Of a stretch of 64,000 nt of DNA, positions 23,337-34,729 are shown in pieces. The notes under the pieces were generated by a model. That model made no database searches. It saw nothing but the letters and a program-made list of their open reading frames with translations, and was not told the origin of the DNA. The stretch is from NCBI GenBank assembly GCA_034440615.1, contig JAOTOM010004617.1, positions 186,001 through 250,000 on the forward strand. The letters run 5' to 3'. Position 1 is the first letter of the stretch. Each line of letters opens with the position of its first letter. The DNA comes from Ashinkailepas kermadecensis. Lineage: Eukaryota > Arthropoda > Thecostraca > Neolepadidae. Both the position numbers and the translations under genes were made by a program.

Positions 23337-24741
23337 AACCCATCCCTTCCGACGTGCGAAAGTGTCCATCACTCTGCTGATGCTCCTGCAAACGGTTGCT
23401 GCATCAGTTGCTGATGAAGTGCTCCTCCGCCTGGGTGTTTCCGGAATCGTACTGACCGTCATGCAGACGGTGTGCCGACGCAGTGTATGTTTTAGCCATG
23501 GTATCCCAACCGGCACGCAGGTATGGGACGAGCCTTAATGTAAGCTCGACACGCTCTGGCGCCGTGACTTGCAGCGTGCGGCTCGATGTGCTCCCAGGAC
23601 GTGTGTACCGGTCGCGACGCACAACATCGGTGGCGACACAGGATCATGTGCGAAGGAGCGGTCGTCGCGGCGCAACGGACATGCTTTGGTGGCAGCGATC
23701 ATTTTCATGTCGCAGTTTTCTCGCGCCATCGCATGGTCGGCTGGTGCAGTATGTGGCCTTACGGCGAATACCTTCGTGAGGCAGCAGCGTGCCGTCCGCC
23801 TGCCGTTTGTGTTTCTCACACGTTGCACGTGATGCGGCCGGTTGGCGTGCTGCGTGTTTGTGACGGTGACACATGCGACACCACAGAGCACCTGTTGCGC
23901 GACACTCAACCTTTTTGTAAAGCACGGTTGTGAACTACGAGTGTGCGTCTCTTGTGAAGGACGTATACTTGTTCAGTGCGCCATAGCAGTTTCGTGGTGT
24001 TTCGGATGGTTTGCGCTGTGTTTACCATTTCTTTGAAGGCACATCCTTAGTCGAGGAGGTGAAAACGCTTCGTATGTTTTGTCGCCGTTGACCAGTGACT
24101 CACTGTGGGCGCGTTACCCCCACTGATGCGTAGTGACAGCGAGGTAGTTTGGGGGACGACGACATGCTATTTACGAGATGGCAGTTCCTGTTGGAAGGTG
24201 TGCAACTATGTGATATACTAACATCATTTCAATACATACGCTGAGCCGACGAACAACCTGTGACATGAGTAGAACATTTCGTTTGTTTTCAAAAATCCGT
24301 TGAACGGAGGATGGTACACTCGTGTCTTTTCCCACCGGAGGGGCTCCACCTTTCCACTTATTGGGAGGGGGGGCACATGCCCTCAGTGCCCCAATACATC
24401 CGCCATTGCCTTGCGGTAGCTAGAGATCCACTGGCCAAGACCAAGTTTGATGCTGCTGAGCTTGCTGGCAGTACGCGCGTTCCAGCTCACCTGCCACGTT
24501 AGCACTAGAAGGCTGCTCAGATAGTATAATAATGCAAATGTCCATCTCTACTTCTATGAAAGGGAACGCTTTGCTTATAGCAACAAGGACGGACGCAAAC
24601 ACGGACGTAAGAGGTGATCACTGCAGGCATACCTGCTGCAGTGACTTGACTGCAATAAGTGACTTTATAAGTGAATAAATATACTTCTTGCTGCGTGATT
24701 ATAACACCTGCCGCCCATGAAGCTCGAATAACCTCTAATTT
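23337..24741. other. No gene seen
   Basis: Overlapping frames at 23400-24040 lack motifs and splice context. Nothing supported. Confidence 0.4.
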
Positions 24742-24800
24742 GGGCGCGAATGATCAATTCTGGTCGAAGCGCCCTAAAGCCCAAATAACTAACTAACTAA
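24742..24800 (+). mobile_element. SINE tail, identical to 43036-43094
   Basis: 59 bp from GGGCGCGAATGATCAATTCT to AACTAACTAACTAA are identical to the copy at 43036-43094. A weak 7-bp direct repeat, ctctaat, lies at 24733-24739 and 24802-24808. Confidence 0.8.
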
Positions 24801-24808
24801 TCTCTAAT

Positions 24809-26246
24809 AACCAATCAACCAAGTCTCTTCGGATTCCTCTTGTCAGTCTTGACTTTCGGAGCAGCGAATCTACCCTTGGGGGCGCAAAGTGACCTCGTTG
24901 TCGATATGCCTCTGAATTACAATTTATCATCAGGGAATCTGTTTCCGCGTAGGACACCAAAACAAAATTGATTATCGAAATATTCATGGACGGCGTCCTC
25001 ATATTCCTAATCTACACGTGGCTTCACGGGCGCCAGTATTCACCACGTCACGTTTTCCTGCGCAGTAGTGGTTAAGGAGAATGTGTGAGCCTTTCAAAAT
25101 AAAAGTTGAGATACTACTTCTCCAAACCAAGAAACTGAAGACAAGTACAATCATGTGGTTAAGAAATGACTTGAAATGCCAAAGAATGCCTTTCCAAACT
25201 TCATCCGCTTCCCAAGCAGGTTACAGCCCCCAACACGCGCCCTGGAGGGCATCGGAAAATTACGCGCACTGGAGGGGGGGGGGGGTTGAGCGGATTTCGG
25301 CCCCCCCCCTTAAGATCTCGGCTCCTATTAAAGCTGGAGTAACGAAATTGTCAGGGTGGATGAGTACGGTAGAGCACTCTATTGTGTGCAAATTCCATGA
25401 CCTTAGGTCAATATCTTCAATGTCAAATGAGGTCACAGTCAAAATTGTATTGTTTTGTGTGGCTTGGATTGTCATTGTTATGGATCGATGTGATGGTGTT
25501 TAAATGCTCCAAAATAGGCATCAATGATGTTTAGGACATTACCAATGATGCAATGCAGATGCTAGACCCGGCATTTGATCTCAGGTCACCTATATAGCAG
25601 TACTTTATCAGGTCAGTTACCTGTTGCAGTTGCCGGAACCGGGTCGCCCGCCCGACTGCTCCGTCGGGCGGCTCGGCGCAATCGGCTTCGCGAATTAAGG
25701 AGTGAAGCACATGAATAAAGTATGGAAACGCTTAGGTACACAATGACAAACAGTAGTTTTCAGGATGTGTAGGGAGTAGCATGCAAAGTGACATCAATCG
25801 CATGACAGTCATTTGCATTTATGACAACATTCCAGTTGACCAAGTTTGGTTCCATTAACCTGTCATGAACTGGACCTGGCTTGACCTCGGTGACCTAACA
25901 TGACCTTGAAACTATATAGCATAGCAATATACATCAAACAAGTCGCTAGTGTTGCCAAGAACACTTCCCTTTTGCCAATACATGGGAAGTGCATCAGCGC
26001 AGATTTTTGTGGTCTGGCGCTACGAAATGTTTTGACTTTAACGGCCTCTAACTCGAATAATGTACGGCCGATTTCCGTTTTTCTTGCTTTAAACGACGCG
26101 CCAGTCATTTCTAAGCAGGTACGCGAAAAATGGCGTATATCGACCGGTACAATCTGGAGTTATGTACGAAAAATCGGGGGGGGGGGCGGATTTCGCCCCC
26201 CCCCCTCCAGTGCGCGTGTTAAAATAACCCGTGCACTTAACATAGT
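24809..26246. other. No gene; G/C-tract elements and AGGTCA words
   Basis: Two related elements: 25250-25320 (ACGCGCACTGGAGGGGGG...GCGGATTTCGGCCCCCCC) and 26155-26222 (GGGGGGGCGGATTTCGCCCC...CTCCAGTGCGCGTGTT). A hairpin CGCCCGAC/GTCGGGCG lies at about 25650-25673. TGACCT/AGGTCA words cluster at 25390-25450 and 25868-25912. Confidence 0.5.
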
Positions 26247-26257
26247 TCAAAGGTGTG

Positions 26258-26414
26258 TGTGATTGGTTTTTACGACACGTCGACCGTTGAGTCATGTAGC
26301 GTCGCCAATCTCTCACGCCGATTGGTCGCGGGCGAAGAGTAGCGACAGGTGTGATTCGAACCCACAATCTTTCGATTGCGAGACGAGCATCTTACCCCTA
26401 GACCACTCGTCCCC
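26258..26414 (-). mobile_element. SINE family A, short tail
   Basis: Minus-strand copy from GGGGACGAGTGGTCTAGGGG to TCGTAAAAACCAATC; most of the tail is absent. The word tcaaaggtgtg flanks it at 26247-26257 and 26415-26425. Confidence 0.92.
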
Positions 26415-26599
26415 TCAAAGGTGTGCAAGATGACATCTAGCTTCTGCTGTCTGTCACCTATCCCTGCATAATTTATGTAGGCGCTTCCAAAAGTCTGAAA
26501 CAAAAGTCTGAAACTCCAGTTTCCGCCAACAGCGTGTCAGGCACCTTGAAATCGACTGAAATCACCTTGAAATTTGAACTGGAGTTGGATACCGAAATG

Positions 26600-26822
26600 T
26601 CGCAGTTAGTTGGTTCAGTTCTGCAGTTAGTTGGTTCAGTTCTGCAGTTCAGTTCTGCAGTTCAGTTGGTTCAGTTCTGCAATTCAATTGGTTCAGTTCT
26701 GCAGTTCAGTTGGTTCAGTTCTGCAGTTCAGTTGGTTCAGTTCTGCAGTTCAGTGGGTTCAGTTCTGCAGTTCAGTTGGTTCAGTTCTGCAGTTCAGTTG
26801 GTTCAGTTCTGCAGTTCAGTTG
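26600..26822. repeat. 22-bp minisatellite
   Basis: About ten copies of TTGGTTCAGTTCTGCAGTTC-AG with shorter variants at the left end. Confidence 0.95.
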
Positions 26823-28200
26823 CTGGTCTTTGCTTTATACGCTTGACGTATGACATGCGCCACAAATATCTGTCTACTGTGCTAAAATTATTGTGTGTCT
26901 CCTTTGTTAAAATACAAGTGCATGGAGCTCAGTACTGACCCGCCAGCCTGATGCTGAGATGGCCGATGCAAAGACATTCACGCAGAATATAATCACTTCA
27001 CTGTGATGATATCACCAACGCTATTGATCTTGACTACACCACCTGCACCAGCTTGACTACACCACTTCCATCAGATGTTCGCTTCGAAAAGAATAAAAGT
27101 ACAGCTGATCGTCCTGTTGAGGGAACTTTAATATGCGAGGGAAACGTGCGAAAGGGCCGCCCAATGGAACAGATGTCCGCCAACAATCCAACGATATCCA
27201 TCAACATTGTGCTTTACGTACTAATCTTACCCTCGATGGACTCCTGATGTGTCCCAAATCAAGCTGGTGCCCATGACAGGTGACTCCGACGCTTGTCGTC
27301 GAGGTTGGTTACCTCCAGGAACGTCAGGGACGCATAGACAGCGCAATCTTGATATAGATAGTCGGATTATAAAAAGCAAGGACGGAAATTTAGACGAGGC
27401 CGAAAAGGGCATACAAACCGATAAGCCAAGGAATCAAACGTCCCCTTTCCTCGTCCCTTAAACGTCCCCCTTACTCGTCCCTTAAACGTCACCTTAAACG
27501 TCACCAAAAGCTGTCCCGAGCAGAACGATCCAACACCAGCCTCGAGCACGGTCAGGTCATGCAACACGTGCACTGACTTGGTACAAATATACGGTCCTCA
27601 ACACCAAGTTCTAGCAGTGGCCACTACCATGCGGTGGCTCCTTAAATGGCCAAGTTATTACACATTGCGATCAAATAGAAACATGTTGTTCCCTTTTCTG
27701 AGTATGACTAAGAATAAATAAATTCGAGCCACATTTCTCAGGTGTGCGCTTCAGTGTAGCAGCATATAAACGGACAATGTGCCGAAGCGCAGATGATCAT
27801 ACATGTCAGTTAACGGCGGACCGGTGGAAATTAGCGATTAATGGCCCAACGATCTGTTCAACCTGCCGGAAGTCCCGGATCGCTCTAATCCTGGATTGAA
27901 TTTATGCTCCGAATCCTGGATTTTTAGAGGAAAATTTGGCGAGCTCTAGATCGGCGTCTTTTCTTCTGTTGGTGACATTTAAGGAACTAACCTGTACTTC
28001 GCAGTCAGTGTTGGACATTTTCACCATTCAGCAATATGCTTGCGATCGTTTCAAGCAACTAATTCAATATTTTGCCTGAAAAAGTTAAGTGTATGTGAAC
28101 ATTATCCTGGGAGGATAGTGTTCCGGGTGGCAGAAATCCATGACAAAGGGTCGTGTGTCGAGCCCAGCTCGGCTTGCCACTCCAACCATGTCGCGTAGTC
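26823..28200. other. Intron-like sequence, no gene seen
   Basis: Short repeats of CGTCCC/CCTTAAACGTC lie at about 27438-27505. No exon was supported. Confidence 0.45.
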
Positions 28201-28378
28201 GGCAGGTGACAGGCGGCACTGTTGCAGGCGTGTCCCGGTGCTCCGTCTGCGGCCGCGCCCGCTCGCTCCAGCCGTCTCTGGAGCCGGTGGGCAGGTGACA
28301 GGCGGTGTCGTTGCAGGCGTGTCCCGGTGCTCCGTCTGCGGCCGCGCCCGCTCGCTCCAGCGGTCTCTGGAGCCGGTG
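28201..28378 (+). pseudogene. Two decoy copies of the start of finger exon 2 (89-bp units)
   Basis: Two tandem 89-bp copies (starting 28201 and 28290; the third, at 28379, is the real exon start) each repeat the intron end GGCAGGTGACAGGCGG, a TTGCAG acceptor (28227, 28316) and the first part of the exon, with the first cysteine pair of finger 1. Reading on in phase 1, each meets an in-frame TGA about 70 bases after its acceptor (copy 1 at 28296-28298), before any histidine of the finger. If used, they would give a C-terminus of about 22 residues with half a finger. Divergence from the true exon is low, so the duplication is recent or homogenised. Confidence 0.85.
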
Positions 28379-28405
28379 GGCAGGTGACAGGCGGTGTTGT
28401 TGCAG

Positions 28406-28611
28406 GTGTGTTCCGGTGCTCCATCTGCGGCCGCGCCTACTCGCTCCAGCTGTCTCTGGAGCTACACATGAAGATGCACAGCGGCCTGACGACCTGCGTC
28501 ATCTGCGGCAAGGTGACCAGCCGGGTGACCCACCTGCGCAGGCACCTGGTGGACGTGCACAAGCTGGCGGCCGACGAGCTGCGGCGCATTTGTCCCGGCG
28601 GCCGGTCGTGA
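28406..28611 (+). CDS. Alternative 3'-terminal exon 2: C2H2 zinc-finger pair
   Basis: The exon starts after GTTGTTGCAG with GT, completing Gly from a phase-1 donor, then 67 codons and TGA. Finger 1 is C4-x2-C7-x12-H20-x3-H24 and finger 2 is C30-x2-C33-x12-H46-x4-H51, with the linker SGLTT. Helix positions -1, 2, 3 and 6 read L, L, S, L in finger 1 and R, T, H, R in finger 2. It ends shortly after the second finger with KLAADELRRICPGGRS, so unlike exons 1 and 3 it has no long tail. By its phase it would join the shared exon at 2962-3481 and give a nuclear DNA-binding isoform. It lies directly after two decoy copies of its own 5' end, and a 64-bp array starts 82 bp after its stop. A possible AATAAA is at 29791. 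Confidence 0.87.
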
Positions 28612-28693
28612 CGCGTCGTCTGACGGCGCGGCGAACGTGGCGCGCTGGGGGACGTGGACGTGGCGACGTCCGCTGCTCTCGGCCCTGTCGGAA

Positions 28694-28949
28694 GTGACGT
28701 GTGGTAGTGGCGATGCGACGGCACGCGTACGACCTAGGACAGCGGGTTCTGGAGCGAGTGACGTGTGGTGGTGGCGATGCGACGGCACGCGCACGACCTA
28801 GGACAGCGGGTTCTGGGGCGAGTGACGTGTGGTGGTGGCGATGCGATGGCACGCGCACGACCTAGGACAGCGGGTTCTGGGGCGAGTGACGTGTGGTGGT
28901 GGCGATGCGACGGCACGCGTACGACCTAGGACAGCGCGGGTTCTGGAGC
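28694..28949. repeat. 64-bp minisatellite, four units, presumed 3' UTR of finger exon 2
   Basis: Units starting GTGACGTGTGGT recur at 28694, 28758, 28822 and 28886, highly similar. Confidence 0.95.
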
Positions 28950-29040
28950 GAGTTGTTATCTTGTGACAGCCTGGCAAGCGTTTGAGTTGTCGGTTTTTGT
29001 ACCGTTAAGGCTATTGGTGTGAAGGTGGACATTCAGTGTT

Positions 29041-29230
29041 CCTGTTGCGCTTCTCAGATGCCAAGGCTTGCTAAGCCGTTCGGTCTGCAACTGAAGGTGC
29101 ATCTGCTACGCTCACCTGGTGTCACGAGCCCATGCGCTGTGCTGCTCTGCCCGCAACTGCTACGCCCACCTGATCCCATATCTCGAAGTGCTGAATCTCT
29201 CTGCCCCCGATCGAAGCACGTGGGCTCCAT
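29041..29230 (+). pseudogene. Possible decayed zinc-finger exon
   Basis: Interrupted similarity to the finger exons: a CSCC cysteine cluster, LQLKVH, GVTSPC where the others have GLTTC, then CCCACCTG and GTGCTGAATCTCTCTGCCCC, which matches by eye the GTGCACAAGCTGTCCGCCGA of finger exon 3 at 17 of about 23 positions. No frame carries a whole finger, and several indels are needed. This may be a relic of a sixth alternative exon or chance; it rests on eye alignment only. Confidence 0.25.
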
Positions 29231-29329
29231 GGCGCAAGGCATGCCGGTCATGGCTTCCGCATCACAATGGATACATCCATGTTGTTGTTCTGTCCGCTAG
29301 GTGTGGCCGATTCCAGGTGTGGTATATGT

Positions 29330-29578
29330 AGCGTTTGGCCCGTGTTGTGGGAAATGCAGCGTTTGGCCTGTGCTGTTGGAAATGGAGCGTTCGGCGCGTG
29401 TTGTGGGAAATGGAGCGTTTGGCGCGTGTTGTGGGAAATGGGGCGTTTGGCGCGTGTTGTGGGAGATGGAGCGTTTGGCGCGTGTTGTGGGAGATGGAGC
29501 GTTTGGCGCGTGTTGTGGGAGATGGAGCGTTTGGCGCGTTTTGTGGGAAATGAAGCGTTTGGCGCGTGTTGTTGCCTG
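29330..29578. repeat. 28-bp minisatellite
   Basis: About nine copies of CGTGTTGTGGGAAATGGAGC-GTTTGGCG. Frames are open on both strands because of the unit, not because of a gene. Confidence 0.95.
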
Positions 29579-31004
29579 CACAGAGTGTGGTACGTTTCGT
29601 GACTCTCAGCCAAACATGATCCTCCGAACGCGGGCATATTTTACACACGCGGATTTTGTCTTATCTTTCTCATAACCATCCTTGGTTGAAATGGGCAAAG
29701 TTGGACCTCAAGGCGATTTCGGAATAAGTCTGGAATTATCCGATGCCACTCTCCCCCGACAGATAAGTATGTTTACATGATTCCGTACTGAATAAATGTT
29801 GATTCATGTGCTAAGATATGGAATGTTTCGGCTGAAATATTATTATCCCTTTCTGTCCTGGATTATGTCATCGTGCCCCTACCATTCCTTGCCCGTACTC
29901 TGTAATGCTTGAGGTCAAAAATTGCCTTGGCGTTCATGTTGTCTCACGGCTGCAGAACGTCCTGTGGGGGTGGGGGGGGGGATGAGTGTCAGAATCATGT
30001 GTGGTGCATGATTTGACTGGCCAGCTGTGATCTCACCGCCCAAACCGTTGTCATCCACTTTGTGGGTATAAGATGGACAGATATGCGTGGCATGCTTCAA
30101 ACTCCATGCGGTGCGTATTGAGAGGGTGGCTCAGTGGTGAACTCAGAGGATGCCTGGCTGACGATTGAGAAGACTTGAGACCACGGCTATAACAAACATT
30201 CCACCGAGCCGATTCTATATCAGAAGGCACCGAGTGAACAAGATGCCAACGATCAAAATGACACCAGTTTGTTTTCAAGGTAGACTTAGATGATATAACC
30301 GTTGTTGCAAGCCTTGTGGTAGTTCATGAGAATGCACTATAGTATTATCAGCCGTTCGAAACCAGCACTAATTCGTCTCTTTCATAATTTGAGCCAATAT
30401 GAGTACTTCATCTGAGGAATTCAGCGTTTCTGCTTCACTCCAGTATCAGCTGACATCACTAGGCATGTTTCCAGCGGTACTGCGCCTGCCCGGTATCGTG
30501 ATGAGTCAGAACTTATAGAAGGGCTGTAGTCTCCTGTTTCATCATTGGATTGTCAAAACAAAATTGTCGCTCAGAAACGTCGATTCAAGCTTGAATCGAC
30601 ATACCTTCGTGACCGCAACCCACCGCTAAATACGCAAAATACGTAGCGATATGTTTCATAATGGGCGTCGGCGTGTCAGCTTGTACGCTGCCGTTGGGGG
30701 TTATTCATGTACGGAAGGGTCACACATTTTGGGTCTGTTACTCGAGGGGCTGTGTAAGACGTCATGTCGCCTTTCTGCCACATACCGCGACTTTTTATGC
30801 TCGTAAAGCTGTGATTTGTGTTACTGTAAGGAAGCTCGTGATGATGACCAAAGGTCGAAACGTCGAATATATATTTTGGGCAATGTTTATATCAAATTGT
30901 CTTTTGTTACGCGAAAGTCGATAATTATATGTTCACAACCCGTATCTTGTTGCGTAGTTGTGGTTCCCTGTATAGACAGCCCATAGCCATGCCGTCAGGT
31001 AGAC
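29579..31004. other. No gene; possible poly(A) signal and tRNA-like relic
   Basis: AATAAA at 29791-29796 may end transcripts using finger exon 2. At 30122-30185, GGTGGCTCAGTGGTGAACTC resembles a tRNA A-box, but the B-box is degenerate, so it is at most an old SINE relic. Confidence 0.4.
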
Positions 31005-31130
31005 CCCGGGCTGCCCCTCATAGCGACCCCACCCCACTCGGTGCCAGTCCGAACTACCACTCATAGCGACCCCAGCCCACTCGGTGCCAGTCCGAGCTGC
31101 CCTTCAGAGCGACCCACCCCACTCGGCGCT
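31005..31130. repeat. About 51-bp repeat, two to three copies
   Basis: Units contain CATAGCGACCCCACCCCACT-CGGTGCCAGTCCGA. The SINE at 31131 is inserted at its edge. Confidence 0.85.
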
Positions 31131-31292
31131 GGGGGCGAGTAGTCTAGGGGTAAGTTGCCCGTCTCACAATCGAAAGATTGTGGGTTCGAGTTTCACCTGT
31201 CGCTACTCTTCGCCCGCGACTAATCGGCGTGAGAGATTGGCGACGCTACATGACTCAACGGTCAACGTGTCGTAAAACCAATAACCAACCAA
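31131..31292 (+). mobile_element. SINE family A, full length
   Basis: Head GGGGGCGAGTAGTCTAGGGG, B-box GGTTCGAGTTT, the CCAATC-type hairpin changed to CTAATC/GATTGG, and tail AAAACCAATAACCAACCAA. No clear target-site duplication was seen. Confidence 0.88.
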
Positions 31293-32295
31293 GTAACTGG
31301 CGTTTTTCATAGATGTTTTGTTTTGTTGAATCTGGTAATGTGTTCTTGTGACATCAGTTGTTCCAGTCACGTACTTGAGAATATATCCCAGCCATTCGGA
31401 TTGAAGATAACCTCTCGACGGGCTGTCGTCAAGTGAAGTTGACTGTCTTTGAAATTTGTCTTTGAATCTCACAATTCCGTCATGTGAGCGAACCCCTGGT
31501 GTCACCTGTTGCAATGCTGCCATTTGGGGTGGTTTGTTTCTATCCCGCAATTCCGACATGTCGGCCAACCCCCCAGCGTCATCTGTTGCAATGCTACCAT
31601 GTGTGGGTTTGTTTTTCGAAATGCATATATGTCCGCCTCATATTAGTCTATATTGGGTTTGGTCATGGTATTGATGCGATTGTTTGGGACATTGAAAGGT
31701 GGCCGCGTGGTCGATGTTGATGGGAATCAATGTGTCTGTGTTCATTGGTGGTCGAATGATCCTGTTCCCTCAGACTTATCGTACATGTAAGCTGCCACCA
31801 CACGGGCATGTGGCTAAATGAATCATCGTAAAGCACGTGAAACGACGATTTTATGGAAGAAATACAAGCACCCAAAAACGTCCGGGTATCTGGCACTCGC
31901 TTGCAGCACATAGCAGAGGGAATTATTCCAGAATTGTTTTAGAGGTTTCTGTGAAATTATGCTGGAAGATTGTTCGTACCTTAGCGTTCATACCTGAAAG
32001 CACACGTGACCTAGTTCAGTTCAATCACAGTGAACATGCAGAAAGGAATGGCTATGCCAATGAAAACGAAGCATGTGACTCTTTTTCTCGCATGCTAAGC
32101 GTGATATCTCCCCCTCCCCCCCCCCCCTCGCCCTATCTGGTGTGGGTTTACCATGTCAGCCGAGTTCAAGCAACACCGATTTCGGAGGTCAATTTTATGA
32201 CGTCAGGTGAGACAAGTGAGGTCAATTTTTCGAAAGGGAGCACCGGCGGCATCGGTGTATATCCAGACCGCGCGCCGGAGTACAGTGTGGTGCTG
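31293..32295. other. No gene seen
   Basis: About 31480-31600 has two imperfect copies of a GTCACCTGTTGCAATGCTGC-type segment. A C-rich tract lies at 32108-32129. The open frame running through 31837-32718 owes its length to the 84-bp array. Confidence 0.4.
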
Positions 32296-32632
32296 TACAG
32301 TGCAGTGTACAGTACAGTACAGTATCTGGTGTACACACCTGAGATGGTGGACGCTGACACGGCGGTGGTATTTCGTCTATACAGTGCAGTGTACAGTACA
32401 GTACAGTATCTGGTGTACACACCTGAGATGGTGGACGCTGACACGGCGGTGGTATTTCGTCTGTACAGTACAGTGTACAGTACAGTACAGTATCTGGTGT
32501 ACACACCTGAGATGGTGCACACTGACACGGCGGTGGTATTTCGTCTGTACAGTACAGTGTACAGTACAGTACAGTATCTGGTGTACACACCTGAGATGGT
32601 GGACACTGACACGGCGGTGGTATTTCGTCTGT
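32296..32632. repeat. 84-bp minisatellite, four units
   Basis: Units contain GTACAGTACAGTACAGTATC-TGGTGTACACACCTGAGATGG and are 28 codons long, so several frames on both strands remain open. Confidence 0.95.
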
Positions 32633-32639
32633 TGGACTG

Positions 32640-33140
32640 GTGGGAGCAGCCCACACTCCAAACATTTCCGCTATATCATGCGAGGAGGTTTTCCCACTCT
32701 GACACGCGGAGCTCGTGAATCTGCCGCTGATGCTTTTCTCCAATATGTTGGATTAAATATGGTCCTGCGGTTTATGCAGCATAATATGACGATTTTGTTC
32801 ATGTCCCTCTGTTCAGCGTGCATGGTAATTTGCATGGTAATTTGGTGTGCCGACGCCTGGACCTAAAGATGGCTGCTTTTCTACTTCTGAGTTACCAATG
32901 TGGCGAGATCGTGGGCATGAGCGCTATATAGCCAGTGTGCCCACTTCCAAGTGTAACCAAAGGCAAAGAAATTGTTGCATACCAAGAACTGTCCCAACGC
33001 TGCAGTACCGAATATTGAGCAGATACATACCTACACAAAAGTTTGTGTATGATACCAAAAATAGTCAATTCACCGTAATGTAAGTTCTGTCTCGAACAAG
33101 TCAGCTTAAGTCACTTTTTTCTGAGATGTCGGTCAGTAGG
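32640..33140. other. No gene seen
   Basis: Unique-looking sequence between the 84-bp array and a LINE 3' fragment. Nothing supported. Confidence 0.4.
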
Positions 33141-33149
33141 GCCATTTTG

Positions 33150-33790
33150 GCGGCAGTTGATAGCCAGGCTGGGTAGATTGAGCAGAAACCGACTGAGATA
33201 TTGTCTGGAGCACTTACTGTTTGGATGTTTCGATGCTCCTGAGTTTGTCAACTATGTCTTACTTCTTGCAAAGCAATATGTTTTGAATAAGAAGCTGAAT
33301 GGGATCGGAGATATGACGTTTGTAGAGTTTAAATCGAGACTTTTCAGCCAATATAAAGTTGATGAATGCATGGCAACGAAGGCGAGAAAGCTCGAACAGT
33401 TCCACCGCAAATGGGGCAGTCTGATGCGGTTATTGTGATGCGGGGGTTTCACAGGATCACTCCTGGCGATCCTGGGTACCAGCTGTCAATATCAATTGGA
33501 AAAGCGCAAGGATGAGTTGGTTTCATCTGGGCTGGATTTAGTAGGGCCTGTATCTGCTGGTACATTTGAGATGAATGCTCTTGTAATAGATGCGAGAATA
33601 ATAGAGATATGATGGAACGTGGTCTGAATGAGATGAGTAGTGGCGACTACGCAAATGTGAACGTATGGGAAGATAAATAACTTGCGTGTACTACTACCGT
33701 GATGTTTGTACTGTGTACTGTGTGCTATTGTGTCGCAACTGAAAGACTGTCGATGTGTAATATCATTAATAAAGAAAAAAAGAAGGTGAA
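33150..33790 (+). mobile_element. 3' end of an L1/Tx1-like LINE (C-terminal fragment plus 3' UTR)
   Basis: The frame 33157-33438 carries a pattern common at the C-terminus of L1/Tx1-group elements: a hydrophobic segment (FVNYVLLLAKQYVLNKK), then FVEFKSRL and a basic stretch ending in KLEQFHRKWGSL. About 340 bp of non-coding sequence follow, ending with AATAAAGAAAAAAAG at about 33768. No catalytic RT block is present, so this is a 5'-truncated dead copy. The family call rests on recalled similarity and is tentative. Confidence 0.55.
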
Positions 33791-34017
33791 AACAGTGAAG
33801 AAGAAAAAAATGTGCCAAGAACTGACCAAGAAGCTATCGGCGAGTATGTCACGGGAATACTTCAAAACGTATTGACTGCGCAAACAAATATCCGGTGGCA
33901 CCGCAATAACCCTCTGTAAGCCGTTGACACGAACAAGGCTGATGACTTGCTGTCTGCGCCATGCCTTGTCACGCCCGCTTGGGCTGTCGGTAGGAAACAA
34001 TGCAGGCTATGTGTGGC

Positions 34018-34717
34018 CTCTTCAGTGGGGTCCTGGCGCCACCAACTGACCGCCTCAGTGGGGTGAGTCCTGGCGCCACAAACTGACCTCCTCAGTGGGG
34101 TGAGTCCTGGCGCCACCAACTGACCTCCTCAGTGGGGTGAGTCCTGGCGCCACCAACTGACCTACTCAGTGGGGTTGCTCCTGACTCCACCAACTGACCT
34201 CCTCAGTGGGGTTGCTCCTGACTCCCCAACTGACCTCCCCAGTGGGGTGAGTCCTGACTCCACCAACTGACCTCCTCAGTGGGGTGAGTCCTGGCGCCAC
34301 CAACTGACCTCCTCAGTGGGGTGAGTCCTGGCGCCACCAACTCACCTCCTCAGTGGGGTTGGTCCTGGCGCCACCAACTCACCTCCTCAGTGGGGTTGGT
34401 CCTGGCGCCACCAACTCACCTCCTCAGTGGGGTTGGTCCTGGCGCCTCCAACTCACCTCCTCAGTGGGGTTGGTCCTGGCGCCACCAACTGACCTCCTCA
34501 GTGGGGTTGGTCCTGGCGCCACCAACTCACCTCCTCAGTGGGGTTGGTCCTGGCGCCACCAACTGACCTCCTCAGTGGGGTTGGTCCTGGGGCCACCAAC
34601 TCACCTCAGTGGGGTTGGTCCTGGCGCCACCAACTCACCTCCTCAGTGGGGTTGGTCCTGGCGCCTCCAACTGACCTCCTCAGTGGGGTGAGTCCTGGCG
34701 CCATCAACTGACGCCGG
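34018..34717. repeat. 37-bp minisatellite with splice-site-like words, next to finger exon 3
   Basis: About 19 units of the type CCAACTGACCTCCTCAGTGG-GGTGAGTCCTGGCGCCA. Eight or so keep GGGTGAGTCC, the rest GGGTTGGTCC. The array stops about 12 bp before the acceptor of the exon at 34730, and its last unit runs almost into that acceptor's pyrimidine region. Confidence 0.95.
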
Positions 34718-34729
34718 TGTCGTCCGCAG

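Noticed and set aside
31837..32718. 293-codon frame with 28-residue repeats
   Set aside because: Its length depends on the 84-bp minisatellite, and the opposite strand is open too.
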